Origin: Blasia pusilla
Taxonomy: Eukaryota > Marchantiophyta > Marchantiopsida > Blasiales
DNA: 64,000 bases
Assembly (NCBI GenBank): GCA_050084515.1
Contig: CM114271.1
Span: 67,270,001 to 67,334,000 of the forward strand
Reading direction: 5' to 3'
Positions 45,519 through 58,340 of the stretch are shown piece by piece. Under the pieces are notes generated by a model. That model had not been told where the DNA came from and ran no database searches. It worked only from the letters and a program-made list of their open reading frames with translations. The number at the start of each line of letters is the position of its first letter. Position 1 is the first letter of the stretch. Made by a program: the position numbers and the translations under genes.

Positions 45519-48500
45519 CTGCCACAGTTGGAAAACACTATCTCAAGATGATAGTGCGAGCGAGACACACGAATGATAGACATTGGTTTAAAATACTCAT
45601 ATTTCTGCAGACTATTAGCCTTAAGGCATAGGTAAAGCAAAGCCAGTATCCACAAATAATCAACGTCTGACGACGTTAGCGTACACGCATTATTGCATAG
45701 CACACCTTACTAGCTTGAATCCTCCAGAATTTCTAGTACGTAAGCTTAAGGAAGGGATTTCTGTGTGCGTACATACCATTCTGAAAGAATGGGATAGGCA
45801 AGTCGTCGGTCCCCGAGGACTACTGCCATCAATGGAACTCTTGCTCATCTCGAAAAGACTTGCGCGTATGCGTCTTAATCAAATACACGTCGAGTTGACG
45901 CGAGTCGAGTAGAATCTGAGGGCAAATTCGAATGAAATGCTTTTTCTCTGACCGCTCCTCGAACTTCACCTCGTTGAGAATTACGAAGACCGAATCGGAA
46001 TTGTATCTTGAAGGAGAATGAACAGTAACTGCCAAGAATGAAACAAAGGTCGTATCAATCTTACACGCACGACCAAAACAATCAGATTTACATGAGTGTC
46101 GATGTGCTGACACTAACTCTATCTACATCCAGATGCAATATTCGTGTTGCTAGTTCTGTGAGAAACTCGCAGGCCATCAGCGACGTAATGGAGCGAATTC
46201 GTGACGCAATCTGGTTCTCCATCACAACCTACTCACGTGAACAACTTCCAGTGTCATCCCCAACAGGCCCGGAATGCACGCGCTATCATTTTCGGAGTTC
46301 CACCAGATCATTCCAACTTGACCAACCCACAATGCTATGGCAGACGCATGCTGACTTAGAGATGACAAGATCATGTGCCTTCATGTAGTACCAACTCACT
46401 CTCACCACAGTTGACATACACTGGTTCATATCTACCAGTGCTCATGTCCTCTAGTTCTGACCTTGCAAGAATATTTCAGACGATGTGATCTCGCAGACGG
46501 AATCTCCAGCAAATCGCTCTGCCATGAACACTCCTACATACATACGTGGACGTATTGTACTAGCTTTAGTTCGATTCCCAGATAGGTGTGCTAGAGCTCT
46601 AGTGGAGGCACCCACACATTAAAAGCTCTAGCTGATTTTCAGGACCTGGTGGAATCGAAATTCACACTTGCCGGCGCCGCCGGATCTTCGCGTGTTCTTG
46701 AGGGGATCTGAAATCTAACGTTAAGACCCCAAATCCAGGAAGGCTTTTCATGAATTCTTTAATTGACATGAAGCGTAGGCTTCACCTGGCAAGTTCAGAA
46801 GATCGAAGTTGGATTTCATTCCTGAAACAAAGCCAGTTATCCATTGGTTTGACTAAAAATCCTTTTCATATCCATTCTGAGAAGCGGCATAATATTCATT
46901 GAGTGCATACACATGCGATCCAACCAAAATTTCCAGCCAGTAGTGCTGCTACTTAATGCTAACGAATTCTTGGAGACTTATAGTCTAGATTCCTCGGACC
47001 GAATTGAAAGGAGTCCGGATACGATGTCATCTTACTTGGGTCGTTAAGAGGTCAGACTAGTTAGATTCCGTTGATCAGCTACTAGCTACGTGGGACTGCA
47101 ACGCGCGTAACTTAGCTTTGCAAGCAGTTGCGTTCGCTGAATAATGATCGAGCCTATTTGAGAGGTATCACTGGATCCATGGCTAGCATCGCCCACTAGC
47201 TGTCCAAAAGTCGACAGAGAGAAGAAAGAAAACATGCACAAAAGAACAGAAGAGAATAATACTCGAGTAATGGACAGAAATAGAGATCACCACGGGAGTA
47301 TGAGACTCAACCTTAGTTGCGATTCAACCTTAAGTACTTATACCACATACCCAGATAACTTCATAGTATTTGAGACCAATCGGCCAACTTGTTGGAGGAT
47401 TTCCCTTCAGAATCCCTCGCCTTGTCTGGCCCGGGCCTTACCCTTCATCTAACTTCGTTAGAATCCTCAGTATTGTCGTCATTTCACGAACTCTGTCGCT
47501 GAGAAGCGTTGTGTATATAACGGTTACGGGAGTAGAAGAGTCAGAAAACACAACGGTTTTTTCAGGGCGCTAACACACAATCCAGCTTTGGTAACATGTG
47601 AATTGTTCTATTCATTTCATGACACTGGGTCTTGATACCTACTGTTCACCGCTTGAGAAGTGGACTCTTCCACTTCATGATATCTATCTCTTAGAGAATT
47701 GCAAGAGTTGGGATCATTATAAACCAAAAAAAAAGAAGTGCATAGGGGTAACAAAAGGGATCCATAGTGTACAAAATGTCCAGATATAACGTCTTGCTTG
47801 TAATGCGTAGCTCCCTAGCTACATATAAAATGTGTAACCAAAGAGATGATATACTAATACGATAAGGGTTAAAACCTAAAGCGAAATTTGTACGAATAGT
47901 AAATCCATCTCCCTTAGTAACTTCACCTTTGCCTCCACATTGTTTATTTATTTATAATTAAAAATATGAAAGATAATTTCTTCCTACAAAATTTTAATTT
48001 TAATTTTTTTTAAGTTGTAAAAAATAAAAGATTGATCTTAAATTTTAACATGGGAAGAGAAAGCACCTCCTAGGGGCTTTAAACAAAGAAGAAAAAGAAA
48101 TTTCATTATCAACTAACATAACTTAAAAAAACTGAATATTAGGTGAAGATGAAAATAAATTCAAAAAATATTCCTTAAGCATAGATGTTTTTTGAAATAA
48201 ATTCGTCTTATATTTTCAAGCTTATCACTTATGTCAATGAGAAGTTAATTGACTTAATGTATATGTACCAAAACAAAAGGAGTTCATAGGCATGTAGCTA
48301 ACGCATAGAATTCATGTCGAACAATACTGTATTTAGATGGAATGGGTATTTGGAACGTAGGAGCTAGATTTAACTGTTTTCTATTACTCTCGAAGGCTGT
48401 AAAATAAATTCGTGCAAGCCGCCACTGCGCAACCCAAGTTTTCGGATACTAGGACTCCATGCGCTCCGAGAGTGAATTTTACTCCAGCTAGAACACTAAC

Positions 48501-48738
48501 CCTGGTCATGGCGTAATCGGAACTTGGACCTGAGACGATCTCTACATGTATGCGTGCCTTAGGCTAGTAAACTAGTGTGAGATCGTGGCGAGAGCTTGGT
48601 AGTTGCCATCGAAGTGATGTCGTTCGTTTGGATTGCTGCATCTGGGAGGCCGCGATCAATTATTACCTCGACTAGAATTCTCTCTGCGCTTCTGGGGAAG
48701 TTTGACACTGGTCGAAGCTTTGATTGAACATGTCTTAG
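45519..48738. other. No supported gene
   Basis: Possible upstream intron and 5' exon of the minus-strand DUF641 gene on the left, an AT-rich stretch at 47940-48250, and the presumed upstream exon of HSPA12-like copy D on the right. No frame here has a recognisable domain. Confidence 0.4.
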
Positions 48739-50526
48739 GATCAATTGACATCAGAGAGGGCTACTGTTGTCGTGGGTCTGGATTTCGGGACCACATTTTC
48801 TGGCTTCGCTTACTGTCGTATGTCAAGTCCGGAGGAAGTTCACAAGTTTTATGAGTGGCCCGACTGTGGAGAAGGGGGAGCGACGTCTTACTGTAAGACT
48901 CGAACGAGTCTTCTCTACAAGCCTGGAATCCGACCAAAATCGTATGTCTTAGAAGGTTGGGGCCACACGGCTTCGGTGAAGATGCCTAAGGAAGATTATT
49001 CTGATGGCCAGTTCGTTGAGGGATTCAAACTGCACATCGCAGGTCGAGGTAATGGCCCAAGCATTGCGCGAAAACTTCCAGAGGGTATCACTCCTGCGAG
49101 AGCGATCTCAGACTACCTCAGAGAGATGTCAATACTCATATTAAGTGAGGTGCGCCAGAACTTAGGCAATCATATCAATCTGCAGGATGTGCAATGGTGC
49201 CTTACTGTTCCAGCCATATGGGACGAAAAATCAAAACAGAAGATGAAGACTTGCGCGGAAATGGCTGGTATGGTGAAGGGACCTGCTTGCCACGTGAAAG
49301 AAGCAAGTCCTCACCCGTTGATTATTGTCCTGGAGCCCGAAGCTGCGTCCGTCTACTGCCAGCGGAACACAGAGACGAGTTGTAGTTTCGAGAACGGAGA
49401 TGTATTTCTGGTGGTAGATGTTGGAGGAGGGACTGTTGATCTTGTACTTCACGAGAAAGTCGGATCATCCCCATCCGTTATGGTTAAAGAGATATCACCG
49501 AGCTCTGGTGGTTTATGTGGTTGTACGTTCGTGGATCAGAGATTCTGTCAATTCATGTCTCAAAAGATTCCTTGTTTCACAGAGTTCATCCAAGAGCAAC
49601 ATAGCTCGTTCCTAAGATTAAAGGGCTTGTGGGAGACTCACAAGTGTACATTTGATGGAAGTATGGACCTTCCTATTGATCTGGAGCTCCCTGCTCGACT
49701 CGCCTCTAAGTGGGAAATGTCATCAGGGGGTTCACATCCAACTTCCGGTTCCTACGATTCGATTGAAATCTCGTTGGAGGATATGAAGGATATCTTTGAT
49801 CCTGTCATAGAAAATATCCTGGAGCTCATCGAGGAGAAATGGATTCCCAATATTAAAGCCATGATGGTTGTTGGGGGTTTCAGTTCGTCTCCATATCTTC
49901 TCAAGAGAATTCGTGAACGGTTTCTCAGCCGAGTGGGAGCAATCACTGTTCCTAAAGAACCAGGCAGTGCGATTTGCTGCGGTGCCGTCTATTATGGTGT
50001 TTACGGACCTGACATCATCTTGTCACGGATATCAAGGAAAACATACGGGATCGCCTGCTCAAGGTCGTTCCGGATAGGTGATCCAGTGGCCAAAATGATT
50101 CAGGACGATGACGGGAATGCGCTCCGCCGTGATGTTTTCTCTGTTTTCACAAGAAGAGGAGAAGAGGTACCCTTGGACCATCAAGTATGCCATACGTTTT
50201 GGCCTGTGAATAGACGTACTAGAGAAGTATCAATTACTCTCTATTCAACGACTAAGGAAAATCCTGAGTACGTCACTGACGCTGGAGTCCACAAGGAGGG
50301 AAAGCTGCGATTCGCTTGCCCCAATGCACTTGAGCTGGGGGAAAGACCGATGATTGAAGTCTCTTTGTTTTTCGGGAGGACTACAATCGAAGTTACAGCT
50401 GTGGGAATGAATTTCAGCGGAGAGAAGTTGAAAATGCCGCAGACTGTACATTTTGAGAAAAGATTCTCTGATCGTGACACACAGAACGTGGTGGAGAACA
50501 TGTCTACCCTCTCAGTAGTAATATAG
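48739..50526 (+). CDS. HSPA12-like (Hsp70 superfamily) ATPase, copy D
   Basis: The frame is open from 48739 to the stop at 50524-50526, about 595 residues. All nucleotide-binding motifs are present: DFGTTFSGFAYC, VQWCLTVPAIWDE, LEPEAASVYCQ, VVDVGGGTVDLVLHEK, VVGGFSSSPY, PGSAICCGAVYYG and the shared FFGRTTIEV end. The start is a puzzle: an in-frame ATG at 48730 is followed at once by TCT TAG, and no ATG precedes the phosphate-1 loop otherwise. The TAG can serve as a splice acceptor (CATGTCTTAG then GATCAATTG). I therefore infer an upstream exon supplying the start and place the coding exon at 48739. It is clearly more diverged from copies A-C than they are from each other, and lies outside the tandem block. 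Confidence 0.8.
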   Translation, partial: DQLTSERATVVVGLDFGTTFSGFAYCRMSSPEEVHKFYEWPDCGEGGATSYCKTRTSLLYKPGIRPKSYVLEGWGHTASVKMPKEDYSDGQFVEGFKLHIAGRGNGPSIARKLPEGITPARAISDYLREMSILILSEVRQNLGNHINLQDVQWCLTVPAIWDEKSKQKMKTCAEMAGMVKGPACHVKEASPHPLIIVLEPEAASVYCQRNTETSCSFENGDVFLVVDVGGGTVDLVLHEKVGSSPSVMVKEISPSSGGLCGCTFVDQRFCQFMSQKIPCFTEFIQEQHSSFLRLKGLWETHKCTFDGSMDLPIDLELPARLASKWEMSSGGSHPTSGSYDSIEISLEDMKDIFDPVIENILELIEEKWIPNIKAMMVVGGFSSSPYLLKRIRERFLSRVGAITVPKEPGSAICCGAVYYGVYGPDIILSRISRKTYGIACSRSFRIGDPVAKMIQDDDGNALRRDVFSVFTRRGEEVPLDHQVCHTFWPVNRRTREVSITLYSTTKENPEYVTDAGVHKEGKLRFACPNALELGERPMIEVSLFFGRTTIEVTAVGMNFSGEKLKMPQTVHFEKRFSDRDTQNVVENMSTLSVVI

Positions 50527-52102
50527 CTCTTTAGTAGAAGAATTTCGAGAACTGTTTTCAGTCGTTCAGAAACTTTTGTTTCGTCGAGAGTTTGTGCAAC
50601 AATCTAAGACTTCGTGTTCGTGCACTCTTGCGCGCTCTACTCTCTCAGCCAAGTTGGAAAACATGATGTAACTAGGACTTGTTTTGATTCGTGTATACAG
50701 CAATCAATCCGAGAGTGGAATAATCAATTTATAGGGTTATTTAAGCACGGTGTCTATTGTCATCAGATTTGATCAAACGTCGTTTGTTGGCAAACTTCGA
50801 TTTGTATGGTTTGCGGCAGTTTTTTAAGTCCCCGACAGTCCTTGAAATTTCGCCAGAAAACTTGAAATGAAAAATATGATAAAAAAGAAAGAGGAATCTG
50901 AAAATTGTAAGCTTAAATATATGCAAAGCTGGATTAGGAAATAAATTATCTTGAGGTTTATGTGACAGCAGTAATCAACTTCAAAGTGCTCTCCTTCGAT
51001 GGTGTCTAGGGTCAAGTTCTGCTAACGTAGACGAACCATTTTTCAACCGTATTGTAATGGTGGCCATAAGGAGCTCGGTTGGTAGGTAATTATGACTTCA
51101 TTTCTGTTCCCTCTTGCAATGGTTGATGCCTGGTTCGTACGCTCGCGGTGGTTGCCACTCACAGAGTTTCTCCGGTAGATCAAACGTCCACCAAACTGCC
51201 GATTGAAAGGTCTGGTAAAAAATTTAAGTATTCTTTTCCCACGACGAGAGATTCTTCTCATATGTCTCATTCGGATATGCCGTATCAAGTTGGCTCCGAA
51301 GTCCTTACCTAGCTTGATCGCATTCAAGGTCGGATGGCCTTCCAATCCTTGCTAGAAGTCGGTCTATTCGCTAACACAGATTCCATATACTGCATATCGG
51401 CAGAATTCCAGCAAATATGACAGGATACGTCTATCAATAAAACTTTCTTCAGTCAATTCATTCCAGAATATTACTGAAATTGATAAATGTACGTACACCA
51501 ACAAACAAGTCCCAACTCAGAATATGAATAATAACATCGGATTTTAACCATTATTCAATATTTTTACGCCTGCCCTCCTCATCTTCCCGTTTGTATATCG
51601 CTAACCATTCTGTAAACCTCGCCTCAAACTCCTCGGAAATAGGTATTATTCGTGAATCTCTACCAACCAAGGCTTAGTTAGCGTAGATCTTCAAACCTCA
51701 CCATTGAAACCATGACTTACTGATCTGATCTATCATTATTTCCCTCTCGTTGTAATCAAAAAATATATGTCTCACCGAGGACTAGCCTCCACGCTAGCTA
51801 TGGAGGTTTCGAGCCATCGTAAGACCTCGTTTTAAGCACGTATTTGTGACGCTTTCGTTTCTCGTGTGGGCAGGGCTAGGTGAGAGAATGGATCCTAAAA
51901 AGGTTATATGTGGAACCACTCATCAACCTGGTGTGGCTGACGGTGCTCCAAGCGGGTACGTGCGCTCCGAGACTGGATCTGCTCTCCGCAGTTTTGAGTC
52001 GGAGGGGAAAGCGGGACGGGGGAATGGAAGTTTAAGTCCTGAGGAAAAATTGGGGGAGGAGAAAGTGAGTTCTGAAAGGCGAATTGATATGAAGGATGGG
52101 AA

Positions 52103-52385
52103 TTCATGAGGAAGCACGCAACCGCGAACGGAAACAGAAGTGGAAAGCTGCGCCATGAGAAAGGGGAGAGAAAAAAGTAACAGTTCTAAGACGAAAGATG
52201 ATGTGCAGGAACGGATTTGATGAGGAGGAAACGAAATCGTGAGCGGAAACGGCACAATGAAACGTTGTGCAATCAGAAGGGGAGGAGAGAAACGTGAGTG
52301 CAAAATGAGAATTCGGGGATCGGTTTTCATGCGAAAGGACGAAATCGTAGACGGAAATGCCACGATGAGAAGGAGGACGAAGCCT
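52103..52385 (+). repeat. Degenerate tandem repeat, three units of about 105-115 bases
   Basis: Units start near 52103, 52217 and 52324, each opening TTYATGAGGAARSACG-like, then AACGGAAAC or GACGGAAATG-like, then GAGAAGGRGA-like text. Similarity is moderate. It accounts for the purine-rich frames on this strand. Confidence 0.6.
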
Positions 52386-55300
52386 TTAAAATGAGAATAT
52401 GGAGGATCACAACTCTTGATAAAGCTGAAGAACTTAGCACAATATTTCTTTGTCGCGCCAGAGTTGATTCAAATAGCGCACTAGTCTACCGTCTACCCAC
52501 TCGACAGAGAAAAGAATATGAAAACCAGAGATCCCATAATTCACACGAAAAGCGACTGGATCCGGAGTACTTCTGTAGTTGTAGGTGCACACGTCGTGCA
52601 GTGATAGAAGTGATACATTCATCTACCGACGAACAATAAGTACACTCATATGCTCAACGTTTGAGAAACAAACTATTGAATTGATCGGCGAATTTTCGAC
52701 CAATTATATTGCCTACAATATCAACTCTGCTAAGTAACTTTTCATTCGCAATTCATTTTATTATGAAGGTGACAATATGGGGAGTTTGTCCCGTATAGAC
52801 ATTTATAAGACCTCTACATTTAATATGCTCACATTTAAGTGCCTCAATTCAGTTGTTCTGGTTGTGTTAATAATAAATGATCATATAATACGTGTCTACA
52901 GATACGTGTCCACTCATTTGATCTCGACTTTCTGTTTGAAGTTTCTTTCTATTGATTCATTGATGGGGCTATTCTTTTAATTTCTCTTTCACCTAGAGCT
53001 TAAAAATCGGGCAGCGTTTCAAATTCCGAAAAGGATCGAGAAAAGAGTAGCTTATCAGTGGTAGTGGATCAAAAATCTTTCATTCACATATTTCAAGCAT
53101 GGGAGACAGCAAACGTTGTACACGAGCACAATTCTTACTAACGTTTCAAAATCTTGCTGGGAGCAGCAGTCATTCTTGATTTGAGAGTATTTACTGCGGA
53201 GGAGTTAGTGGGACTTCCCCACCATTACACTCACATATTATAATGAGTTCCATAATTAACTCTCCCAATTTTTAAATGTAACCTTAAATCATTCTGGACA
53301 ATTTTTGGTTAAAAGCGTTCTAAAATTTTTGAATATCCCATTGGCCATTTTTGAAAATACGAACTGCAAAATAAAGAGGCGAGTAGGTAGCTAAATACCC
53401 TGCGGACAGTGTGTGCACCCTTCAAGACGTAAGCTCAAAGTCTGAATGCAAAACCGCGGAAATATGGAACCCTAATTTTCAAGAATGGGCATTTATGCAC
53501 TCAGGAAACTGTCAACTTCCTGCTTCTTTGATTTCTGGGGAAGCTTCAGAAATCGTACGCAGATCCATCCTGCGAGACCATCACCGGATACACAGGAACG
53601 TCACTGCACTCTACGTAGAATGACTGTCCGTACGAAAGCTTCAATTTGCTTGTCTGCGCAAGCCCAGAGGAAATCCACGAAGGTGTTTGAGCAAGAATTG
53701 ATCGATAACCTGCCATCATTATCAGACCACGACTACGACGATTGTGAAATAGAAGCTTGACTTAATATTCGTAACTAGATCTGGACCCAGATATTAGAAA
53801 TCTGGGATCGGCCAATCTCCAGTCGAAGCTAGTCATAAGCACATCATATTTTAAGTGATCAGTGTGGATTCTCGTCCCAGATCCCGATGACCGACAGAGC
53901 TGATCATTGTTGAATAATATACACGATTTTCTTAGAGAAAAGGAGCGCAATATAGGTGGGCACCATTTTCAGAATTGCATCTTTATATCGACGTCAACGA
54001 GAAATCTATTACATGCATGGGAGAAGTACCTCCAAACTGCCTAAGTTCGCTTCAGTTTCATATCTAGACTGATCCTATTACCTCTAACAATACATAAAGG
54101 TGAACCACAGGTGTTCTCACGAACCTCTTGTTTACTTTGTAGTCATCGAGATCCATGTATAGCGTTTTTCCAGGTCATTTCTTTCAAAGTTATCACAATT
54201 AATAAAGGAAATAATAATTCAGAGAGCCACGTGCTGGCCAATACTCAGTTCAACTTACTAAGAAGAGAACGGATAATCCCCACTCTTTTAGTCTCTTCTG
54301 GAGAGCGCATATGAGTCCACGGTTTTTCAAAACTGTGGCAGAAAATGTATTTTGATGAGACCAATAAATCTATGCATGTGTAGCCATCCAGGAATCTAGC
54401 ATCTGCCTTTTACTTGAGAAAACAACGACTAGCCCCCCAATACAGATACGCGGACAGACTTTACCTGATGGCACGACTCGGGGTATTCCATGACAAGAAA
54501 AGTCAGCTAGAAGCCCACAATCGGAGATGGATTATAATATTAATCGTTTACTATGAACCCATGAATCCTTAACTCAAGTTTACGATCCATGAATTAATAT
54601 TGAAACGATTAGTTGTATCTCAAATTCGAGAAATAAGAACATGGCAGTAATAGCTAGACCTAAGACGGTTTCCAATAATCCCAATACTTCTTGAAACCTG
54701 CTGATGTCGACTCCCTGGAATATTATCTTGCAAGTTATGTTCTAAAAACAATGCAGGAGTCAATCGTAACCGGAATGCGTCATGAACCTCGAAACAGATA
54801 CATGCTGTGAATTACTGTAGGCAATACTAGCGCCCATGTGCAGATGGATTCGGCAAAGAGTTGCAACTCCTGTAGCACGCGGCAAATTGACTTACTAAGT
54901 GGAATCGTCGTTCCAGTCGCCTTGTGACGTTGATCAGATAAGCACTGCCCGCGCGAGAAAAGACAAAAACGTTGCCAGCAGAATCCGTCGGGAATGTATG
55001 CTTCTCGTGTCCGCTTGACTTTGAATCTAAGCTCTAGACTTCATTCACATACTTCCCCGAAGATACTTTAACACAACGGGCGCTCATTACCAGTTGCAGT
55101 GCCGGCCGGGAAAATCAGGATTTTGCGGGCGTGGAGAGGGTAAGGGTCTGCATTCCTGGAAGTGGCACGACATCTGGGAATTCGTGAGCAATGCTGACAC
55201 GTTAGCCTTTGAGATCTGCCAGTTTTTTTCCCGGCATATGCTGATCCTTCTGGAGTATATAATTCGGTCGGTGTTACTGCTGAGTCCCCCCGGAGAATTT

Positions 55301-55870
55301 CAGATCGTCGACGCGCATTTGACGAGCGAGGGATGAGATGATGCGCAACGTGAATGGTTGCGCAACCTATGGAGAAAGTTGGCGGGCCCCGAAGCTGGTC
55401 AAGGTGTGGTGAGGCGAAAATCGACGATGGAGTTCCACAGTTGCCATGCTCATTTTCCGAATCTCTCCGTGAACCGTAACTCCTCATGGGTCTTGACGTT
55501 CCTCATCCGTCTATAGTCATTGCTGATGCACCCTCAGTCACTCTATGTTCCGTGGGAATCGGGTGATCTCAGGTTCTTTGCGGATCCTGCTCCCACTCAC
55601 TGCGGCGGCATCTCCACTGCTCGATCCTCGCTCATCAACTATGACAATCGATCCGCATTCAACATTTAAAACAGATAATTAATTTAAACACATGAAGTCT
55701 ACAACTACTCACTTCGAGCATCTAACAAGACACCTCTTGTGGGGTGTACGAAGAAATCAAAGGGAAAACTCCAAAATCAACCTTAAATTGAAACTTGCGA
55801 AGGTCAGTAGAGTTCTGATCACATGAGCTTATCAGCATCCACATCTCTTAGCAAGGCCCATAGGAGAGGG

Positions 55871-55894
55871 AAAAAAAAAAAAAAAAAAAAAAAA
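55871..55894 (+). repeat. Homopolymer of 24 A
   Basis: Uninterrupted A run. No retroelement end was recognised upstream, so it is listed as a homopolymer only. Confidence 0.9.
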
Positions 55895-57540
55895 CCTCTT
55901 ACTCTCTTGGTGGGTCTAATATGGACACTATGTGTATGTGGACGATAGAAAAACCATGGTTACCTCTTTTCCCTAAAACTCTCTTGAACCCCTTTCGGAG
56001 AATTTATATCGGCTAGAATTGTAAAGAGAATGACATCGTTTTCAAAAGTCTCTTCTAAACTAGCTGTTTGCGACAAAATGGGTACCTGGTAACACCTTTG
56101 ACCCCAGCAAGAACTCGGCCTTGCGTGGACGAACGTCAGCTCTCCACGAAGCGCCACGAAGTCACGGTTTGGGATTTCTCGCGTGTTTCGCTACTAATCA
56201 ACTGTCTCCGAAAAGTACGAAAGAATGTTTCCTGTTTTTAGGCGTTTCCCGACTCTATGGCTACCCATCTTCTGTTATCATTCATGCCCTCTACTTGTTC
56301 TCGCTTTTGTCCCTTCGCACATAGCCCCAGTAGAGCGGAGACGAGTTCTCCGACGGGTAGTGGAGTGTCAGCCATCATTTGAGCATATGCCTTGAGAAGA
56401 AGGCATATATGGATGCTCAGGATATCGTTCCTTGAGGTGGCTATTTCTCGCTTGCTCGGAAACCTCTTAGTGATTATCTCACGATACGAAAAGTCAACTG
56501 TAACGAGCACGTAATAGTCGGAAAATGTGCATTGAAGCTTTTCAACACGGACAGCTGGACAATAGATCTCGAACACGCAATAGATGTTCACTTTTTTATT
56601 AAATGAAAAAATAAATTCAAGCCCACTTTTTAACAGTAGAGCGCTTGGAAAAGTGGTAGGAGGCCTTGAGTTAGGATTCAGTAGCGGTTTCTCTATAGAC
56701 CCTAAACCATTCCACAACAATAACTTCCATAGAAATTTCCTCCCGAGTTTTGAGAACTACTTATGCATCCACTCATTTCTTGGGCCAAAATCTCCTATCA
56801 AATGAATCCTTTCTTAAGCTCTTAAACATGGGCCAGCAACCGGTTTTGATGAATTTAGAAAAACACCGTGAGTGTACAAACCGTCACGGTTTTAATACTA
56901 TTTTGGTTAAGTACAAAAAGGCAGACAATGGAGGACAAGAAACTCCGAAAAAGCACGGCTGGATGGAGGGAAGGGCGTACACGAGAGTACACACTGATGG
57001 TACGGCAACTCCGGGAAAGTAGCCGACGCACAAGGCCTCGTGCTCAGACGTACGTTCAGGGAGTATTTCCCGGAAACGGGCCGGGTATTTTCAGCCGGTA
57101 GAAGTGCTACTGGTCTCAATACCGGTTATGAGACACCATCCGTTTCTGATTTGAAAAATAAGAAACTTTACATTTTTTTTAATGGGTGACTATTGAAGAT
57201 TAGATTTTAGTTTTTCCCCATATTAACTGGAAAAGAATTGCTCCAGAGTCTTTCAGGGACTTACTAGTAAACTAAACGCTCGGTATGCGGAGGCGTCCTT
57301 GAGAACCGGTATTTTCTTTCAATTTCTTCGTATAACACTCTCTGAAATCATGTGTTAAATCTGAACGCTAAGAAAATCACGGGCCAACAAAGAGAGTTTC
57401 TTTAGTTAAACTACAGAAACACGCTTAAGAATATGAAAGGAAATACTTCCGTATATTTCGAGTCGGAAAGAATCTGACGAGTTCCACAAAGCTTTCAATG
57501 GGGTCGAGAGCTATGAGTACAAGCTTCAAAAAGTTTAGAA

Positions 57541-58340
57541 ATAAATTATATGTAGAAAAAGGATGGGAAACCCATCACGATCCAAAGAGGGGCCCTAGAG
57601 AGCCAAAAAAATAGACCTTTAAAGGCCAGAACGGGTCTTGAGGAGAAAGAAGGGGGGCCTTCCCTCTAACGACCAAAATCACCAACAGCAGAGACAATAT
57701 CAGCAACACCTAGAGAACTATGAGTACTATTAAGTGGGCGTGTAGCATTGGCGTCTATGGAGCCCCCGTTGCCTACAATATGGAAGTTGCCTACAATAAA
57801 TATCGATCGCGGCTAAGGACAACCCATTTCTCGACAGGAGATGATGGGCGTAATTTGTAGGAAATTAGTCAAACCTCTCCCCCATCGCCCCGTACATCTT
57901 AATGGCTAGGGGGATAAATCGATGTTCGTCATGAAGTCGACTACAAATGTGGGTCTTCTTGACCGCCGCCGCCGCTCCTTGTAGCAATCTCCCTTGTGCT
58001 ACCACTTGGGCTCGCACCGCCTCCCGCGTAGGATCCGTCACTACAACATCCGCTACCACCACCCTAGAACTCCCTCATCATGTAGAGATCAACACGGATA
58101 AGGGAATCCCGCAAGGAGTAGTGCCTCTCTCTTTGTACATGGAATCCATTCTCCCGAGCAATAAAGAACATAATATTTTGCACTATATCGTGAGTGGCTA
58201 TCCTCTCATCCCCAGCTGGACAATGTGCCAAATGCACACCAAGTGGATCCAGACTCCGGCGACACTCGAATGTGTCGAACCAACCACCGTTGGTTGGGGC
58301 AGGCCGAATCAGAACCTCATCGTTGTAGTGTAGGTAAGTG
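57541..58340 (-). mobile_element. Non-LTR retrotransposon 3' fragment, longest of the short family (copy d)
   Basis: The minus strand reads DPLGVHLAHCPAGDERIATHD (H-x4-C-x-x-G-x-E-R knuckle), then RVDLYM, then VVADVVVTDPTR, then FD and the 3' UTR with CTCTAGGGCCCCTCTTTGGA and GGGTTTCCCATCC. The knuckle followed by the DVVV-x-DPT motif matches the C-terminal part of the element at 39.4-43.2 kb and supports an RLE-type endonuclease. The 3' end is at about 57541. Frames are broken. Confidence 0.68.

Larger units (their letters stand above)
50527..57540. other. Long stretch without a supported gene
   Basis: Holds a three-unit repeat (52103-52385) and a 24-A run (55871-55894), both listed. The longest frames (139 codons minus at 55068-55487, 146 minus at 51923-52363, 160 minus at 56238-56720) have no recognised motif and no splice context; the first two sit in locally GC-rich or repetitive DNA. 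Confidence 0.45.

Noticed and set aside
55068-55487. 139-codon minus frame, with a TATATAA nearby at 55256
   Set aside because: GC-rich local composition explains the open frame; no recognisable domain.
55871-55894. Poly(A) as the end of a retroelement
   Set aside because: No polyadenylation signal, coding remnant or target duplication recognised next to it.
56238-56720. 160-codon minus frame
   Set aside because: Low-similarity, motif-free sequence; cannot be supported as a gene.
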